This document shows positions 12,101-25,355 of a stretch of DNA of 64,000 nt, one piece after another. Both the position numbers and the translations under genes were made by a program. The notes beneath the pieces were generated by a model. The model had not been told where the DNA came from and ran no database searches. It saw only the letters and a program-made list of their open reading frames with translations. The DNA is taken from contig CM036628.1 of the NCBI GenBank assembly GCA_020746105.1, forward strand, positions 7,374,895-7,438,894. The letters run 5' to 3'. This DNA is from Trogon surrucura. Its lineage: Eukaryota > Chordata > Aves > Trogoniformes > Trogonidae. The stretch's first letter is position 1; the number at the start of each line of letters is the position of its first letter.

Positions 12101-15100
12101 CACAGACCACAAATAGAGAGGTCAATAAAGGAAGTGGAGATTTAAGAACAGCATAAAGACTGGTTTGTCTCTAGAACAGCAGCGATATTTCAGACAGAGG
12201 AGGCTTCCTGCATGCCCAGACTTTATATCTGCTCTGCCTCTAGTTAATCTGGTGCCTGATGTCTTGGGATACTGCATTCATGCCATGGATGTGAACCTGC
12301 CAAGGTTTTTGCCTTGAATCAGGAATGTGGAAAAGGGAAGACTGATTTTTAGGTGAGTTTTGTAATCCAAGAACCTCAGCTCTCTTTCCCCCCCCCATCT
12401 TCCTTGGCTCTTACATTAATCCTGTTCAAAGCAGATTTCTGCTGCTTGCGATGAGGCAAGTTTCTGGGGCTGGAGTTTTTGCTGGTGGACCTCATCTTGA
12501 CTGACAACATTCTTGCCTTTCTGCAGTAGGATAAAGATGACTGTGGTTTACCTCAAATACAGTTCACCCTATTTCACATGCCTGTAAAACACAGGGAAGA
12601 GTTGAAGCCTGGAGGGACGCTCCGTCTTCTGTGCCCTGCAGCCAGCACCCCTGTTTATACAATGTGATGAATTAATGCAGGTGGCTGGCTGAGCTGGAAC
12701 AGAAGGTTGAAGCTGCTTTGTTAAAGAAAAAACTTATCAGAGAGATTTATATGGTAATAAAACATATTGCAGTGCTACTAAAACACTGTATTTTGAGAGG
12801 AGAGCTTTAACAGCCTGGGTAGCGTAGTGGAGCTGCTCATTTGATGTGCGTTGGAAGATGCTTGTGACGTTTAAACACAGTAAAAGTGAAACTTATCAGG
12901 TGGCTTAAGGAATGATCTTGAATTACCTAAGAAAAAGTATTTCATGAATGTAAAGATTTGGTAGGCAAGAACCCTTGCAATGCACAGTTCTGCATCATTG
13001 TAATAGGGAGGGGTTGTCTGAAATGAACAGCTTTGAAAATCTTATTCGTGCATTTGAGTGGTGTGAAGCCATCTGCTTCTCCACAACGATCCCCCACTCA
13101 ATCCTGGCTGAAGAGACTTTAATTACCTAAGCCCCATCTGAGCTGAGGTGTTCCACACTCACACCTCAAAATTCTGAACATGGCCTGAAACACAACCAGA
13201 TCTCAGATCAGGGCATGGGAATCAATGCAGGACCCGAGGTGGTGGAGGAGTGAAGTCTCCTGGGACTTGGTATGCAGTATGTATTATGCTTGATGTTATG
13301 GGAGGGACAAAAGCAGACTTGTAGGAACTGAATGTGAAACAAGTATCATCATCTGTTCAATTTTCTTTATAAAGGAGAATAACCCTCAAACTGTGTAGAA
13401 AACCAGCCAGCAGCAGCCTCCTCTCTGTGTCTTAATGGAAAATTGTTTGTTACCACTTAAAGTGCATGCTGTACCAAAAATCCCAGAAGAAGGAGCAAAA
13501 CTGAAGAAATTGAGGAAAAAAAACCTTAGCTGTGTTGAATTAATCAGTGTTATCAGCCGCAAGAAAAAGTTTTGTCCTGTTGGAGAGTGCTACTCCCCAA
13601 GTTGATTGGAAGGACAAGGTTTGGTGAGGGCTGGATCTCTTCTGAGGCGATTGCGCATTGTATGGGCAGCTGTTCTCTGGGCCTCCTTGATGACAGCAAG
13701 AGGTGACTCATTGCTTTTCAAAGAGAGGATTTCTTTCCAAGATCATACCAGTTCTGTGGATTTGTGGGGTTTTGGGGGAGTGTGGATTTGTTTTGGAGTT
13801 TTTTTTGGATGCAGAGTATTGCTTTCTTCTGTCTCTGTTCTCCACCAGTGCTCAGACCATGAGTAGGGGATGGCGGCATCTTTGGGAGGAGCTTTGATGT
13901 CATCAGAGCAGTCTGGTATTTAATTGACATCTGCACAGTGTTTGTTAGAGGATTTTGGGGTCAAGTTGATGCTGTGATGATTCCTCGTGATGTCCTACAT
14001 CTCAAGAGGCTTAAAAGAAACTTGCAGCATCCTCAGATTTCCTGTTAACTGTATGCCTGGCAGGGCTTCTGGAACTTAATCAAAAGGCTCCCCTACAGTT
14101 ATTTAAGTGCTGTAAGTTCTTAGCTTGTAGGAGCTGTGGCAGTCTTGATCGCAGGCTGTGGGCACCAAAACCTATGTGTAGTCTGTCTCCCCCAGAGCTT
14201 CAACCCACTGAGTGCTGAGCTGCCAGGGAATGTTGTTGCAGAAACTCGCGCTGAGTTGTAAGTGCTGAAGTTATCTGTGGCTTTGGATGGTATCTTTGGG
14301 ACTGAGAACTCACAGTCTAGCATAAGTACATGTGTCTCTCTGGGCTGTATCCTAAGACAGCATAGCTAACTTAACAAAACATGTCTGGCTTCATCCCATC
14401 CCTGAGCTTGGTAATTCTGAGCATCTTGCAGGGTTGTGCGAGATAAAAAGTCCCACCAGTTCACAAGCAGTGATCTGTACTTGCAAGTAGGCTGCTACAC
14501 TGTGGAGCAGCAGCAGCTTGATCTGAAGGCCTTTCGTGTGAGTCTGGGATCAGTCAAGCTGAATTCAGGCCTTTTGCAAAGCTCAGGTAAAAAGCTGAGT
14601 ATGTTCTTGTGTCGTGTGATAAAGTTTCTGTCTCAATTCTTTGCTGGAGACTAGATGTCAGGAAGCCAGTGTTCAATAAGAAATATTTTACTCGCTGTGT
14701 TTGGGGGGGTGTGAAACATGTTTTTGTGTGGACTTAAATTCTGAGGATGAATGTGGTGGCAGGTTCTCTGGTGCCTGATAGGACTTACGCAGCACACAGC
14801 TTACAAAGGGACTGAACTGTGTAGCTGAGGAGATGACATTTACTTTCACTTCGCTTCCTGTGTTTTTGCTTTCCAACAGATTAATTGCTTTGTTTTGAAC
14901 AATAGCTGGTCAGGACTGTACCAAAAATATCCTCAGTGAGGTGTGGCTGGAGGGTATGGAGCATTAGGGTGAGCTAGTATTTGACAAGATAGTGAAATGC
15001 TCTTTTAGGCTTAGTGGAGTTAAATCAAAGTGCAGAAGTGAAGGGAGCAGGCCAGCCCAGCCTGTATAATGGGTTTTTCTGTGTCTTCAGCAGCCCTGCT

Positions 15101-16192
15101 ACACTGTGAAGCCATTTGGTGAATTTCTACCTAGATCTTTACTCTGCAAAGGATAGCTTGTTCAGGCTGGAGTGTTCGCGGGAAGTCTAAGCACGAGTGG
15201 TTTGACACCCCAGACCCCAATACTTGGAGAATCTGGACCTTTTTGTGTTCTGTCTCCCTCTTCCATGGCATCTTTTAGCTAGAGCTTGCGGTTGGCCCTG
15301 GTGAACTTGGCTATCTGCTAATCACAAAGCAGAGGCAACGTCTTGCAGAAGGGTGTGTGTCTGTGCTTCTGGGTCGCACCAGGGACTGGTGCTGTTACAG
15401 TCTAGAGCATTGCTCTTGAGACTCAGATTTCGCAAAACACACACAAACGCATTGTTTGCTGCGAGCAAGCTGGCAATTGCACCTCAGAGAAGTGTTTGTG
15501 CAAACACTGAGGTCGTCTGGGGCTCTCAGACTGTGCGGCTCTATGTGTGGATCTGCAAAGCAGATCTGTAAGCGCCTCATAGAGCTGGGGATATTCATCA
15601 CAAACAACACTTTAGCTGTGACTTTTGGATGGTTTAAAAAATATGGAGTAATGACTTACTGTCAAGTAATTTCCCAGTTTTCAATACTTTTATGGCCTAT
15701 GAGATTTCTCTGCCTTTCTCAGTGACATTCAGACTTTTAAGCTCTAACTCTCAAACTTCATGTGGAGAATTTCTTCTCATTTTTTCCCCCAAAATTATGA
15801 AGGATTACTGTGTGACTTTTGCAACCAGCAAGAAGATCTTCCTTCATTGCTTACTGACTGGCTATTGCTTATATGTTTATTTCAATGAGTTTAACATCCA
15901 TTTAGGCAAAAGAAAAACAAATAAAACTGTTCTTCTAACTTTGTGAACCAGGATTGAGATTTAGAATTGCAAAAACAGCAGGGGCTCTGGGAAACTGTAG
16001 AATGCCTAAAAATAACAAACCCTTCAGTTCAGCCAGAGAAAAGTAAATATTAATTTGATATTGTATTTGTTAGTGGAGCTGACTTCTGCCCTCTCCTCTT
16101 TCACACTCAAACTGGCAGAGGCCAAGAAATTTGAAGTCAAGAAAGACAAACTCATCCTAAGTCAAGGAATCAGAAAATGATTAATGAGTTTT
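9141..16192. other. Long unique stretch, possible conserved non-coding block
   Basis: No recognisable gene or transposon. The AT-rich block at 11160-11340 contains an octamer-like ATGCAAAT and several homeodomain-type TAATTG/CTAATT cores, and it looks like constrained non-coding DNA. This is an impression from composition only. A C9 run occurs near 12390. A weak exon-like frame at 14432-14586 was considered and not accepted. Confidence 0.4.
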
Positions 16193-16754
16193 TGTGGTTT
16201 AACCCTAGTTGGCAACCAACCCCTTGCAGCTGCTCCTGCCCTGCTGGTGAGATGGGAAGAAAGTCAGGAGTGAAAGTGAGAAAACTCGTGGGTTGAGAAA
16301 AAGACAGTTTAATGGGTGAAGCAAAAGCCACGCGTGCACTCAGAGCAAACCAAGGGATTCATTCCCGCTCCCCACGGGCAGGCGGGTGTTCAGCCGTCCC
16401 CAGGGAAGCCGGGCTCTAGCACGGGCCGCGGTGGCTTGGGAAGACCAACGTCATCTCTGTGACCGTGCCCAGCCCTGTGTGCTGAGCGTGACGGCCCAGG
16501 GGCTGGGACATCCCTTGGGTCAGTTGGGGGCAGCTGTCCCGGCTGTGTCCCCTCCCCACGCCTTGTGTGCCCCCAGCCCCCTTGCTGGTGGGGTGGGTTG
16601 AGGAGCAGGAGAGGCCTCAGCTCTGTATGAGCCCGGCTCAGCGATAACGGAAAAATCCCGGTGTTATCAGTGCTGCTTCCGGCACAAATCAAAAAAATGG
16701 CCCCACACTAGCTAATATGAAGGAAATTAACTCTGTCCAGCCAAAATGAGCACA
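16193..16754 (-). mobile_element. Solo LTR of an endogenous retrovirus, minus strand
   Basis: On the minus strand the element starts TGTGCTCATTTTGGCTGG and ends AGGGTTAAACCACA. It has a GC-rich core of about 310 bp that matches the LTR at 31711-32265 with roughly a dozen differences. No gag, pol or env sequence lies on either side, so it is a solo LTR left after recombination. I could not find a clean target-site duplication. Terminal bases and length fit an ERVL-like avian LTR, but the family name needs a library search. Confidence 0.85.
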
Positions 16755-17308
16755 ACAGCACTACAGGCGATCTGAACTTTTTTGTTACACTAGCTTTAGT
16801 GGACTTTTCAAAGTTACCTTGAACTTAGTGCAGGAAAGAAATTGCCTGCTCAGTTTAGACTATCTGAGATCTATATGATGATTTTAACCAATTTAGAAAT
16901 CATTTAGGCAGAACTGGCTGTAAAACAAGCTAGAAATGTTTCTGAGTCTAGACAGACCCTAAAAGTCAAATTTATAGGAACATTTCTCAGAGCAGAAATG
17001 ATCTATTTGGGAACAAACCCAAAAAAAATGCGCAAAGCTTTTTTTTTCCGATAAGAAAAAATGAAACAGTATATTAAACCAGTGCTTTGCTTTTCTTAAT
17101 TCTGCTGAAATTTCATCCTTTTCCCCCATGACTGTTCCTTCCTGGCCAGGGCCGGGGCAGAGGCAGTTCCCCTCCCTCCACCAAGTGAGCTGAGCTCACT
17201 TTCCCATTTACTGGTGCAACTGTGATCACGTGAAGTGTATGAGACAGAACAGAGAATTGCACAGGTATTTGCACACATATCTCTCACTACATTGGTTTTT
17301 CTTTGCAG
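16755..17308. other. Unique spacer downstream of the LTR
   Basis: AT-rich unique sequence with small A and T runs around 17020-17060. No gene is recognised. Confidence 0.5.
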
Positions 17309-17344
17309 AAGCTGGAGAAGGGTGACTTTGAGCTACTTAGGGAA
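17309..17344 (+). other. Candidate 36-bp microexon
   Basis: A very good acceptor (TCACTACATTGGTTTTTCTTTGCAG, quoted here only as a pyrimidine-rich tract) is followed by 12 open codons, KLEKGDFELLRE, and a GTATGT donor. The length is a multiple of three. The frame stays open past the donor for another 26 codons, so the 3' end is uncertain. It may be a real microexon or a decoy. Confidence 0.15.
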
Positions 17345-20300
17345 GTATGTGACTTGGAGGATAAAGCTAAACAACTGCTTTTCACACTTTGTTCCCGTCT
17401 CCTGTTGTTGTCAGCTGTGATGTGTGAGCTGCCATGGCTTCGTTACTTCTTTTGGTTTTCTTAATCAATTTGGTTTCTTTATGACTAATTAACCAAGTCC
17501 ACCTCAGTGTTCTTCCAAAGAGATTATCTTCAGGCTGCTCTTTATTTGCTGTTACAAGGTCTCTGGGCTCTTGTGTCATGACAAACGTGTGAGTTTTGTC
17601 CTCATCCGTTTGGGGTGCAGGGTGTGCTACTTCCACGCTGCCCGAGTACATCATCTGGCAGTGAGCCTGGAGGGTGGCTCACTGCTGATAACATTGTGGT
17701 GTCCATCAAACTAGCATGAATTAGAAGGCTTTATTACTGTAAGATTTTATTAATACTCTTTGGCAAACTTGTTGACCGAAGCTAGCAGATTTCTTTCTTT
17801 GTTTTCTCTGGGAGCGTAGATAAGACCCGTGTGATGCTGAAAGGCCTTGACCTGCGTGAGCTCTGGTAAGAAAAACACTCAGCTCTTGCTGACACCCGGG
17901 GCTGTTGGCTTGCTTCAGCCCCGCAGCCTGAGCCAGCTCCCTGCTTGCAACCTGCTGGTGGCCAAGGCTTTGTGTGGAAAAAGAGCAAATGAAATGGATC
18001 CATTAATGATGAAATAAAATGGCTCAAGTGGGAGAACCCAGCAAGCAGTGAGCACGGGGAGGGGCTGAGGATTGCTCCACCCTGATGCTGTGTTACGCTC
18101 ACTCCAATTAGTGCCAGGAGACCAACTTGGTGTTGGTCTCGTATTCCTCAGACTTGCAGCATCTCAGCTGAAATAACGTGTTTGATTTTTGAGCCTAATG
18201 TTGTGCTTTCATCACCACTGTAGTTTGCAGTAAACACCTGTCTCTTAGCTGGACAAAACATAAAGGGAGGGAAAAGCTTTTTGTTCTTATGTTTATTTTT
18301 TTAGCCAGTCTAGTGCTGGCGCTAAGACAGCAGTGGAAGCGCAGGCTGGGGTGTGGGGCCAAACCACTGGGTCACCTGTTCCAGCAGCAAGGGCAGCCAG
18401 GATCAGATGAAACCAACGTTAAACTCAATGCAGGAACGCTGCAGAGTCCTTCCTCCACTGCCCATGTTGTTAGTTCCTACCCTATGATCCCTGGTGTTCC
18501 CTTGGCACTGGCAGGGGCATTAGCGAGGCTGTGGAGGGGCGGGACTGGACTAACGGTCTATGTGAAAATCAGCCTGCAGTAAAAAAAGGTTTGATCCAAA
18601 TCAATCCTTCAATACTGCTTTTCTCAGGGTGTTGGAGGGAAGGATGGAAGCAGAGAGGAATCAGCTCTTTAAGTGTGGTGCTTTATGTCAGCTTAAGACA
18701 TTCATGAAATTACAGTGTGAGCACATAAATGTGACCCCATGCAGGAGCTGCCCAGTCTGCTGCCAGCCCAGGTTGTGGACCAAGTAAATTTGCATTTTCT
18801 GAGAAGACTAGGAGCTTATGGCAGCCTTTGTGCGTATGCTTCTAGTGCTCCATTGTGTGCAGGGACTCAAAATGCCAGCTTCAATCCAGTGTTAATGAGT
18901 CACTTGCTGCTTGTGAAATCTCCAAGTGCCCCACTTGGTCCTGTCACTGGCAAACAGCAGCACGTGGTTGCTGGAGAACTCCAGGGCTGACCTCAGCCTG
19001 CAACTGCAGAAAGGAACCAGGGACAGCTGTGGTGACGCTCAGTGTTTATGGCTGGAAACACAAAAAATAAGAGAAGACATATATCTCTATGTCAGTTTAT
19101 TGTTTACAAAGATAAACACAGCTTTTAATGACACACTTTCATGTTAAACTGGGTATGTGTATTTCTGAGGGTCACGTTTTTAAGGAAAAAAATTTAGAGC
19201 AAGAGAAAGAAGAGGCTGAATTCAATAAAGCTGCGAGGAACCCACTTTGCTTTTAATGCATCCTGACTTCCATTTGGTTTGTTTGTGTCATTTGGGAAAT
19301 ACGATTAGAGGGTAGATGACATATAGGTCACGGGGTTATCATTCCGTGAGAGGACTCTCTTCCCGCCCTAAGTGTGCTTTGCTGTGTCCCACAAATGCTG
19401 GGTTAGGCACCAGTTTGCTCTTAGCATGGAATAATTTGTTACTCTCTGGGAAATCAAAGAGCTTTTCTGCGGTCATGAAAGTGCATGACCTGGCTGTATG
19501 CAGTAGCATGGGGCAGTGCTCAGGAGAGTGACAGGTCTGTGTGAGTCCTTTCAAAGAAATTCTACCCTTTTATCATCCATGTCTTGTGTGCTCCGACTCC
19601 AGCAAAAGTCTGTGCAGCATCCCAGCAGCATTGCCCCAGCCCAGCTGGGCAGGATCACTGCATCCAACATGAAGCAGCATCACACCCTATTTTTCTTTCT
19701 TTAAAACACTTCTAAATTGCCTTTTAGTTCTTATCTCTTAGACTCAAACTGGCTGCAGTTTTGTCCTTAGGTTAGAAGAGACATGCTGTATGCCTGAAGC
19801 TTTCACTGTCTTTCTCCCTTCTCTCCTCCCAGAGCTCCCCTTAGCAGAGGTCTGGCTCTCCCCATTACATCACTACCAAGCATCAGCTCTCTGGGGGCTA
19901 CAGCCAGGAGAGGGCATCCTGAGGGCTGTGCAGGCAATGAGAAAAGCCTGGCTGACTGCACAGGGCTCTGCACTTGGCTTCCAGCTGAAGCTCAGCTTTG
20001 CCCTCTTAACCTTGCCCTTGGCAGCTCCCTTGCTGTCTTCTCCAGCTAAGCAGGATCAGAGGAACTGCGATGTCCCCTTCAGACATGCTATTGCTTCTCC
20101 TGGGACAGGAAGGGAAATAAGGAATTGCCCAAATGCTCAGGCACAGCCCTATTACTGCTCCTACTTTCTCTCCTCCTATCTTTGTTTGGTACCAATCTCC
20201 TGGTCTGCTTCCCTGGTAGGAATTAGTGTAGATGGTTGGATACTCTCAGAAGGATGCGGGACCCCCACTTGTGCTGCAAATCAATGTGGAGGCGCTGGTG

Positions 20301-20570
20301 CAGCACAATTCAGTTGTGCTAACTAGTCCTTGGTGTGTAACATTAAAAGAATGAATCAGTAAAGTAATTGCAGATATTGCAAGTCAGTGCTGAATTTCCC
20401 TTTTAAGTTTTCCACACAATTTTGTATCCAAGTCCTGGATCAAATCCGCTTGACTGGATTGTGTCCAGGTGGTGCTGTTATGGTGGCGTTACTCCTCCTT
20501 TTTACATTAAATTACTTAAAAAACATGTCCTGTTTCCCGAACCCAAATCTTTTCAAGTTACTTTGGAAGA

Positions 20571-20592
20571 TTTTTTTTTTTTTTTTTTTTTT
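20571..20592. repeat. Poly(T) run, 22 bp
   Basis: An uninterrupted run of T. CR1 does not leave A-tails, so this is either simple slippage or the A-tail of a minus-strand processed copy that is no longer recognisable. Confidence 0.95.
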
Positions 20593-21599
20593 GCTTTTGG
20601 TAGCAACGCTTCCCATAGATAATAATACTTTCTTTTCTTCCAAGTAAAGTCACTTTTATGGCCCTCACAAAGTATATGTAGCAAGACAGAAAACAAATAC
20701 CGTTTGTAGTTCCATCATAATTAACAAAAAATTAAGCAAATGGATGTCTGGAATGTTTTCAGGCTGATGGCTGTAAATTTTTTTTTTATTGTTATTGCTC
20801 TCTTTGCGTTTAGAAAACTTGAAACAAGGAGTTATCTGCATCGAACTGAGCAAAAGACAGGTTGTGCAAGTGGCAGCATAACTGAAGCCTCGTGGAACCT
20901 TGGAGGTGCCCACTGACCCCACAAGAGCTCATGATTTAATTCACTTTATTTTCTGGTCTCCAAGCAGGGAAGGATAATAAAGGTGAGAGCAGCTTAGGTC
21001 AGTATATAGCAAATGCAAACGGGGAAGTGGGGAGGCAGCTGGGAGGTGGGGCAAAGCGCTCTGGCACCTGTGTATGAGGCATCCCAGCCCCTGGGACGAG
21101 CCTGCCCAGTGCCTGGTGCCAGCCCTCCTGTGGGCTCTGGGCCCTCTGGTTGGTGCTGCCTCTGCCTGAGCACATGGGAGGCTGGTGAGGAGCACCCACA
21201 GGTTTGGCCCTCGCAGGGTGGTACTTGTTTTTCCCACTGTTGTGCTAAAGTGGTCTCTAGAGGATACTAGGACTGGGGAAAAGTATTTACATCAGAAATG
21301 GAAGCAGATTCTGATTTCCCAACACTAGAATATATTTAGGAACGGATCATTTCAATTATTTTTGTCCTCTAGTTCCTTGGTAAATATATCATTGTGTTTA
21401 TTATTGGTTTTATAGTCTGCTCTTTGGGGGAGACAAAGTATTTAGCAGCAGATCTCAATTTTAATGTAGGAGAGGCAATTCAGCCTAGAAGAATTCCCCT
21501 ATGCCAAATGAGGCTGTGATGTTTATTGTCTCTTGAGAAATTTGCTGAAGTAATTTCATTAGTGAAAGATTTCAGGGATAGCCAAGCTCAGGAAAATTT

Positions 21600-21614
21600 A
21601 AAAAAAAAAAAAAA
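21600..21614. repeat. Poly(A) run, 15 bp
   Basis: An uninterrupted A run without a recognisable retrocopy upstream. Confidence 0.95.
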
Positions 21615-23871
21615 GTGTTGCTGTCTTAGTTTAGCACAAATTGTGTCAATAGACATATTTTCATGTCTGAGGCCAGTTTTCAAATGTGGGGAAATCCAAG
21701 GGTGCCAAACTAGTATGTCCGGATGCTAAAAAATGTTGGTGTCAGGCCCCAAAATAGCTTGGGTGCTAGTCAGGCACCTACCTGCTTTCTAGCATCCGAG
21801 CAATATCTTACTAACCAGACAGGTCTTTAAATTGGGTGGGTTGGTTGGGCAGTAGGCCCCTGGCTTCTGGCAGTCTCTTGGAGTAGGAGAAACCTCCCAA
21901 GTGCCTGGGTTGGCTCCCTGCAGGGTCCCTGGAAGCAGCTGGAGCGTTTTCAGTGGTGGCCCTTCATTACAGGTGCAGTGTGTCGCTGAGCTGGGACCTG
22001 GCTCCACTTGGCAGTACGGTGGCTGTGCAGGAGTGGTCCAGCAGCAGCATTGCTGGGGAGGATGGACCCCTCCCTGCGGTGAGGGGCTGTGGCTCGCAGC
22101 ATGTCACCTGTGGCTGATCACAGCCAGCAAGGTAGGAGCTGGGTAAGGAGCATGAAGTAGGGGCAATAAACTACCAGTTGTCATCATTCAGTGCAGTGCT
22201 AATTAAAAATATGAAGAGGCTCTTCCTTCATCTTCCCTGCTGTAAGAAAGGTTTCACAGCCTCTTTTTGATTCATTGTATTTGGTGGTGAATTAAAAGTG
22301 CAAAGAAGTTGCCAAAGGTCTTGAAGATGAATGATGTACTTTGTGTGTTCCATCTCCTCTATCAGGCACGGTCTTGGTGTTATTGCTACGTGCTGCTCGA
22401 GCGAGGTGGATTAGGGAATCCTGAGGCTGGAAGGGGACACCTCAGGTGTGGTGTCAGGGCTCAGTGACCCTGGGCACATGGCACCAGCTTCATATGCGAC
22501 CTTGGGGCTTTCCTTTTTTTGATTTGAGTAACTTTCACAACTCTTCTCTGTATACAAAGATTTTTGGAATGTAGCTCATGAAATGTCTTGGGGGTTTGTT
22601 TGTTTGGTTTTTTATTCCCTTGGTGACTGATTGATAAATATCACCAGCATCTGAGCAAATAAATTCACCCCTCCTGCTTTCCTTGCTCTGCAGTCATTCA
22701 GAGGACTCATGCTGTTGCATTAATTTGTATGCAAGCAATCCGGTTGGTAATCTGTGCTGATAAAGGGTTTTATCATCACACGGTGCGCAGAAGCTATGTT
22801 CATTCTTGCTGTCAGCACTACAGCATGCCTCATTTAGTTGTCGGAAGACAGCAGGATTTTTTTTTCCTTGCTGAGTTTAAAGTGATTTCTCTGACCTAAA
22901 GGACACGAATGTGTGGAGGACTAAGGTCTTTTGAAGCCCAACTGCACAGCACCTATTTCAGAGCACAGAAGTAATCTCTAACACCTGCCTGGAACTAATA
23001 ACAAGAGCCCAACACTCCTTCATGCCCCCACAAAATTATGATAGATGCCTGCACTTGCTATGCTCTTGTGGGGGCTGTAGGAATGCAGAGACGACTGTTC
23101 GAGACCAGGTCTTGAAATGAGAGTGCCAAATCAGAAGGTGACGCTCTCTGGAGGGCCTGGGTGGTCTGTGGGGTCACACCAAGTGTCACGAGCCCCTCGT
23201 GCAGATGACAGCTCCAGGTTTTTGAAGGTGTTACGCTGCCATGCACCAACACTGGATGAGAAATGGAAATGCTGTTGATTTCTTAAATTTGCACATCTTG
23301 CCACAAGACACTTAACTGGGTGTGTGGTAGCTGGAGACTTTGTTTTGGGGTTTCCTTCCCTGTCCTGGAGAAACGGTCCTCGGTGATCTTGCGGTGTTCT
23401 TGCCAGGTACTGTGTGTCTTGGAGGGAGAGGGGCTGGCGGATGCTGATTATCCTGTGTCCTGAAAGGATCAGTAGTGGTTGTGCTTTCCTGGTCTAGAAT
23501 GACAGGCTGCCTGTTGAAATCACACTTCCGAATTTGCACTGGTCACTTGTGGAGAATAGCAAATGAAGAGACCTTGTTCGCTCTTTTGCCTTTAACATCA
23601 CTAACATTTTCTTAACGAGGCACAAACTGAAGCTTAGCCTTGCGTGGAGTTTGCTTCCATGATGCAGCAGTGTCCCTTTCTCAGTGAGGGCTGTAAGGGA
23701 GGCAGGGGTTCCTGCAGACCATCGTGTCTGACTCTCTGTACACCTCGTCTGTATGGTGTCTTTTTGCCCCTTCAGGTAGACTGATAGCTGGTGGCAGGAA
23801 ACGGGAAATAGCTATGAGTGATGTGTCTGCCAGTGTGGTTCTCTTCTTAGACGTGATCAGACTACTGGGAA

Positions 23872-23874
<3 letters not shown>

Positions 23875-23902
<28 letters not shown>
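23875..23902. repeat. Poly(T) run, 28 bp
   Basis: The longest homopolymer in the window. No retrocopy was recognised on the minus strand next to it. Its length makes it likely to be variable between individuals. Confidence 0.95.
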
Positions 23903-23906
<4 letters not shown>

Positions 23907-24631
23907 GGATTAGATATTTCTCAGACTTAACCACAGAATTGTTCATGCTACAAGTACAAAGACCCTACTTGGATCCTTTTCACTGCCAGTTTTGCAGTTT
24001 TGGTTGTGAATACAGGATGCTGGGGCTTGGTTCTGCCTCTCATGTGATGACAGTGGGGATAATCTTGGGGACCAGGCTCCTGCCCTCTCCTTCCTTTTGC
24101 CCAGCTGTTCCCTGCACCAAGTCCCTCTGCAGTGGGATGTGTGGGGGATGCGCTGTACGGGGCCTGAGGCATGACTGTGGTCAGCACAGGTTGTGTACCA
24201 GTCTCAGGCAGATCCCAGAGAGAGGCAGCTTTGTTTTCTCTCGCTCTCCTCAGCCACAGTTTACTTACCTTGGCTGTTTTTATGCCAGCCATTAATGCAG
24301 CTCCAGGATGAATACTTAAGTGTTTTGGAGCATTAGTCCTGTACTTGAGCACGTGTTTTGAGTGCATCCTTTCTTGATAGCGCACTAGCAACTGTATTAC
24401 ATCAGATGCCATAGGTCTCAGTTATGGTCACTGTGCTAAGATCTGTACAGAACTATGGGAATGAATTATCTCTGCCTTAAGGTAGTTCATGTCTGAGCAC
24501 ATGGGGAATAGAGTTGCAGAGGTAGAATGGATGCAGTGAAGGTCAAACAGCAGGTATGGGGAATGCTGGGACAAGACTTGGTTCTTTTAGTCCTTCCTCT
24601 GCATGCACTTCTCTCCTGATCTTCTCTATTA

Positions 24632-25355
24632 GAGAATCATAGAATTTTTTTGATCTCTTTAAGATCAAGTCCAACTGTTAATCTAGCACAGCCAGGTCCA
24701 CCACTAAACCATGTTCCTGAGCACCACGTCTACATCTATCTTAAATACCTCCTGGGATGGTAACTTCACTGCTTCCCTGGGCAGCCTGTTCCAATGCTTG
24801 ACAACCTTTTCGGTGAAATTTTTTTTCCCAGTGTCTAATATAAACCTCCCCTGGCACAACTTGTGGCCATTTCCTCGTGTCCTGTCACTTGTTACTTGGG
24901 AGACCAGCCACCACCTCACTGCAACCTTATTTCAGGTAGTTGTAGAGAGTAATAAGATCTCCTCTTAGCCTCTTTTTCTCCAGGCTAAACAACCCCAGTT
25001 CCCTCAGCTGCTCCTTGTAAGACTTACTGACCAGCTTTGTTGCCCTTCTTTGGACCTACTCCAGCACGTAGATGTCTTTCCTGTAGTGAGGGGCCCAAAA
25101 CTGAACATGGGGTTTGAGGTGCAGCCTCACCAGTGCCGAGTACAGGGGAATGATCACCTCCCTACTCCTATTCCTGGTACAGACCAGGATGCGGTTGGAC
25201 CTAGCACTTGACCTTGTGAACTTTGTACAGTTGGCCTCGGCGCATTGATCCAGCCTGTCCGCAGATCCATCTGTGGAGCCTTCCTACCCTCAAGCATATC
25301 TACACTTCCACACAGCTTTGTATCATCTGCAGTCTTAGTGAGGGTGATAAAAGTG
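24632..25355 (-). mobile_element. CR1 LINE 3' fragment, minus strand
   Basis: The plus strand begins with GAATCATAGAAT (the inverted tail) and continues through the 3' UTR and inverted ORF2. On the minus strand [25 protein letters not shown] and the upstream ELGLFSL-type block can be read, with later parts reaching the RT C-terminal half. Similarity ends near TTTGTATCATCTGCAG at about 25335-25355. The frame is interrupted, so this is a dead copy. Confidence 0.95.

Larger units (their letters stand above)
17345..24630. other. Long unique stretch with homopolymer runs
   Basis: No supported gene. An open frame of 178 codons at 19790-20326 has no motif I recognise and may be chance. Homopolymer runs are listed separately. 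The block at 22690-22860 has the look of conserved non-coding DNA. Confidence 0.4.

Noticed and set aside
14432-14586. 51-codon frame between GCATCTTGCAG and CTCAG|GTAAAA
   Set aside because: Weak pyrimidine tract and ordinary chance length. No homology could be recognised.
19790-20326. 178-codon plus-strand open frame
   Set aside because: No recognisable domain and no convincing start or splice context.
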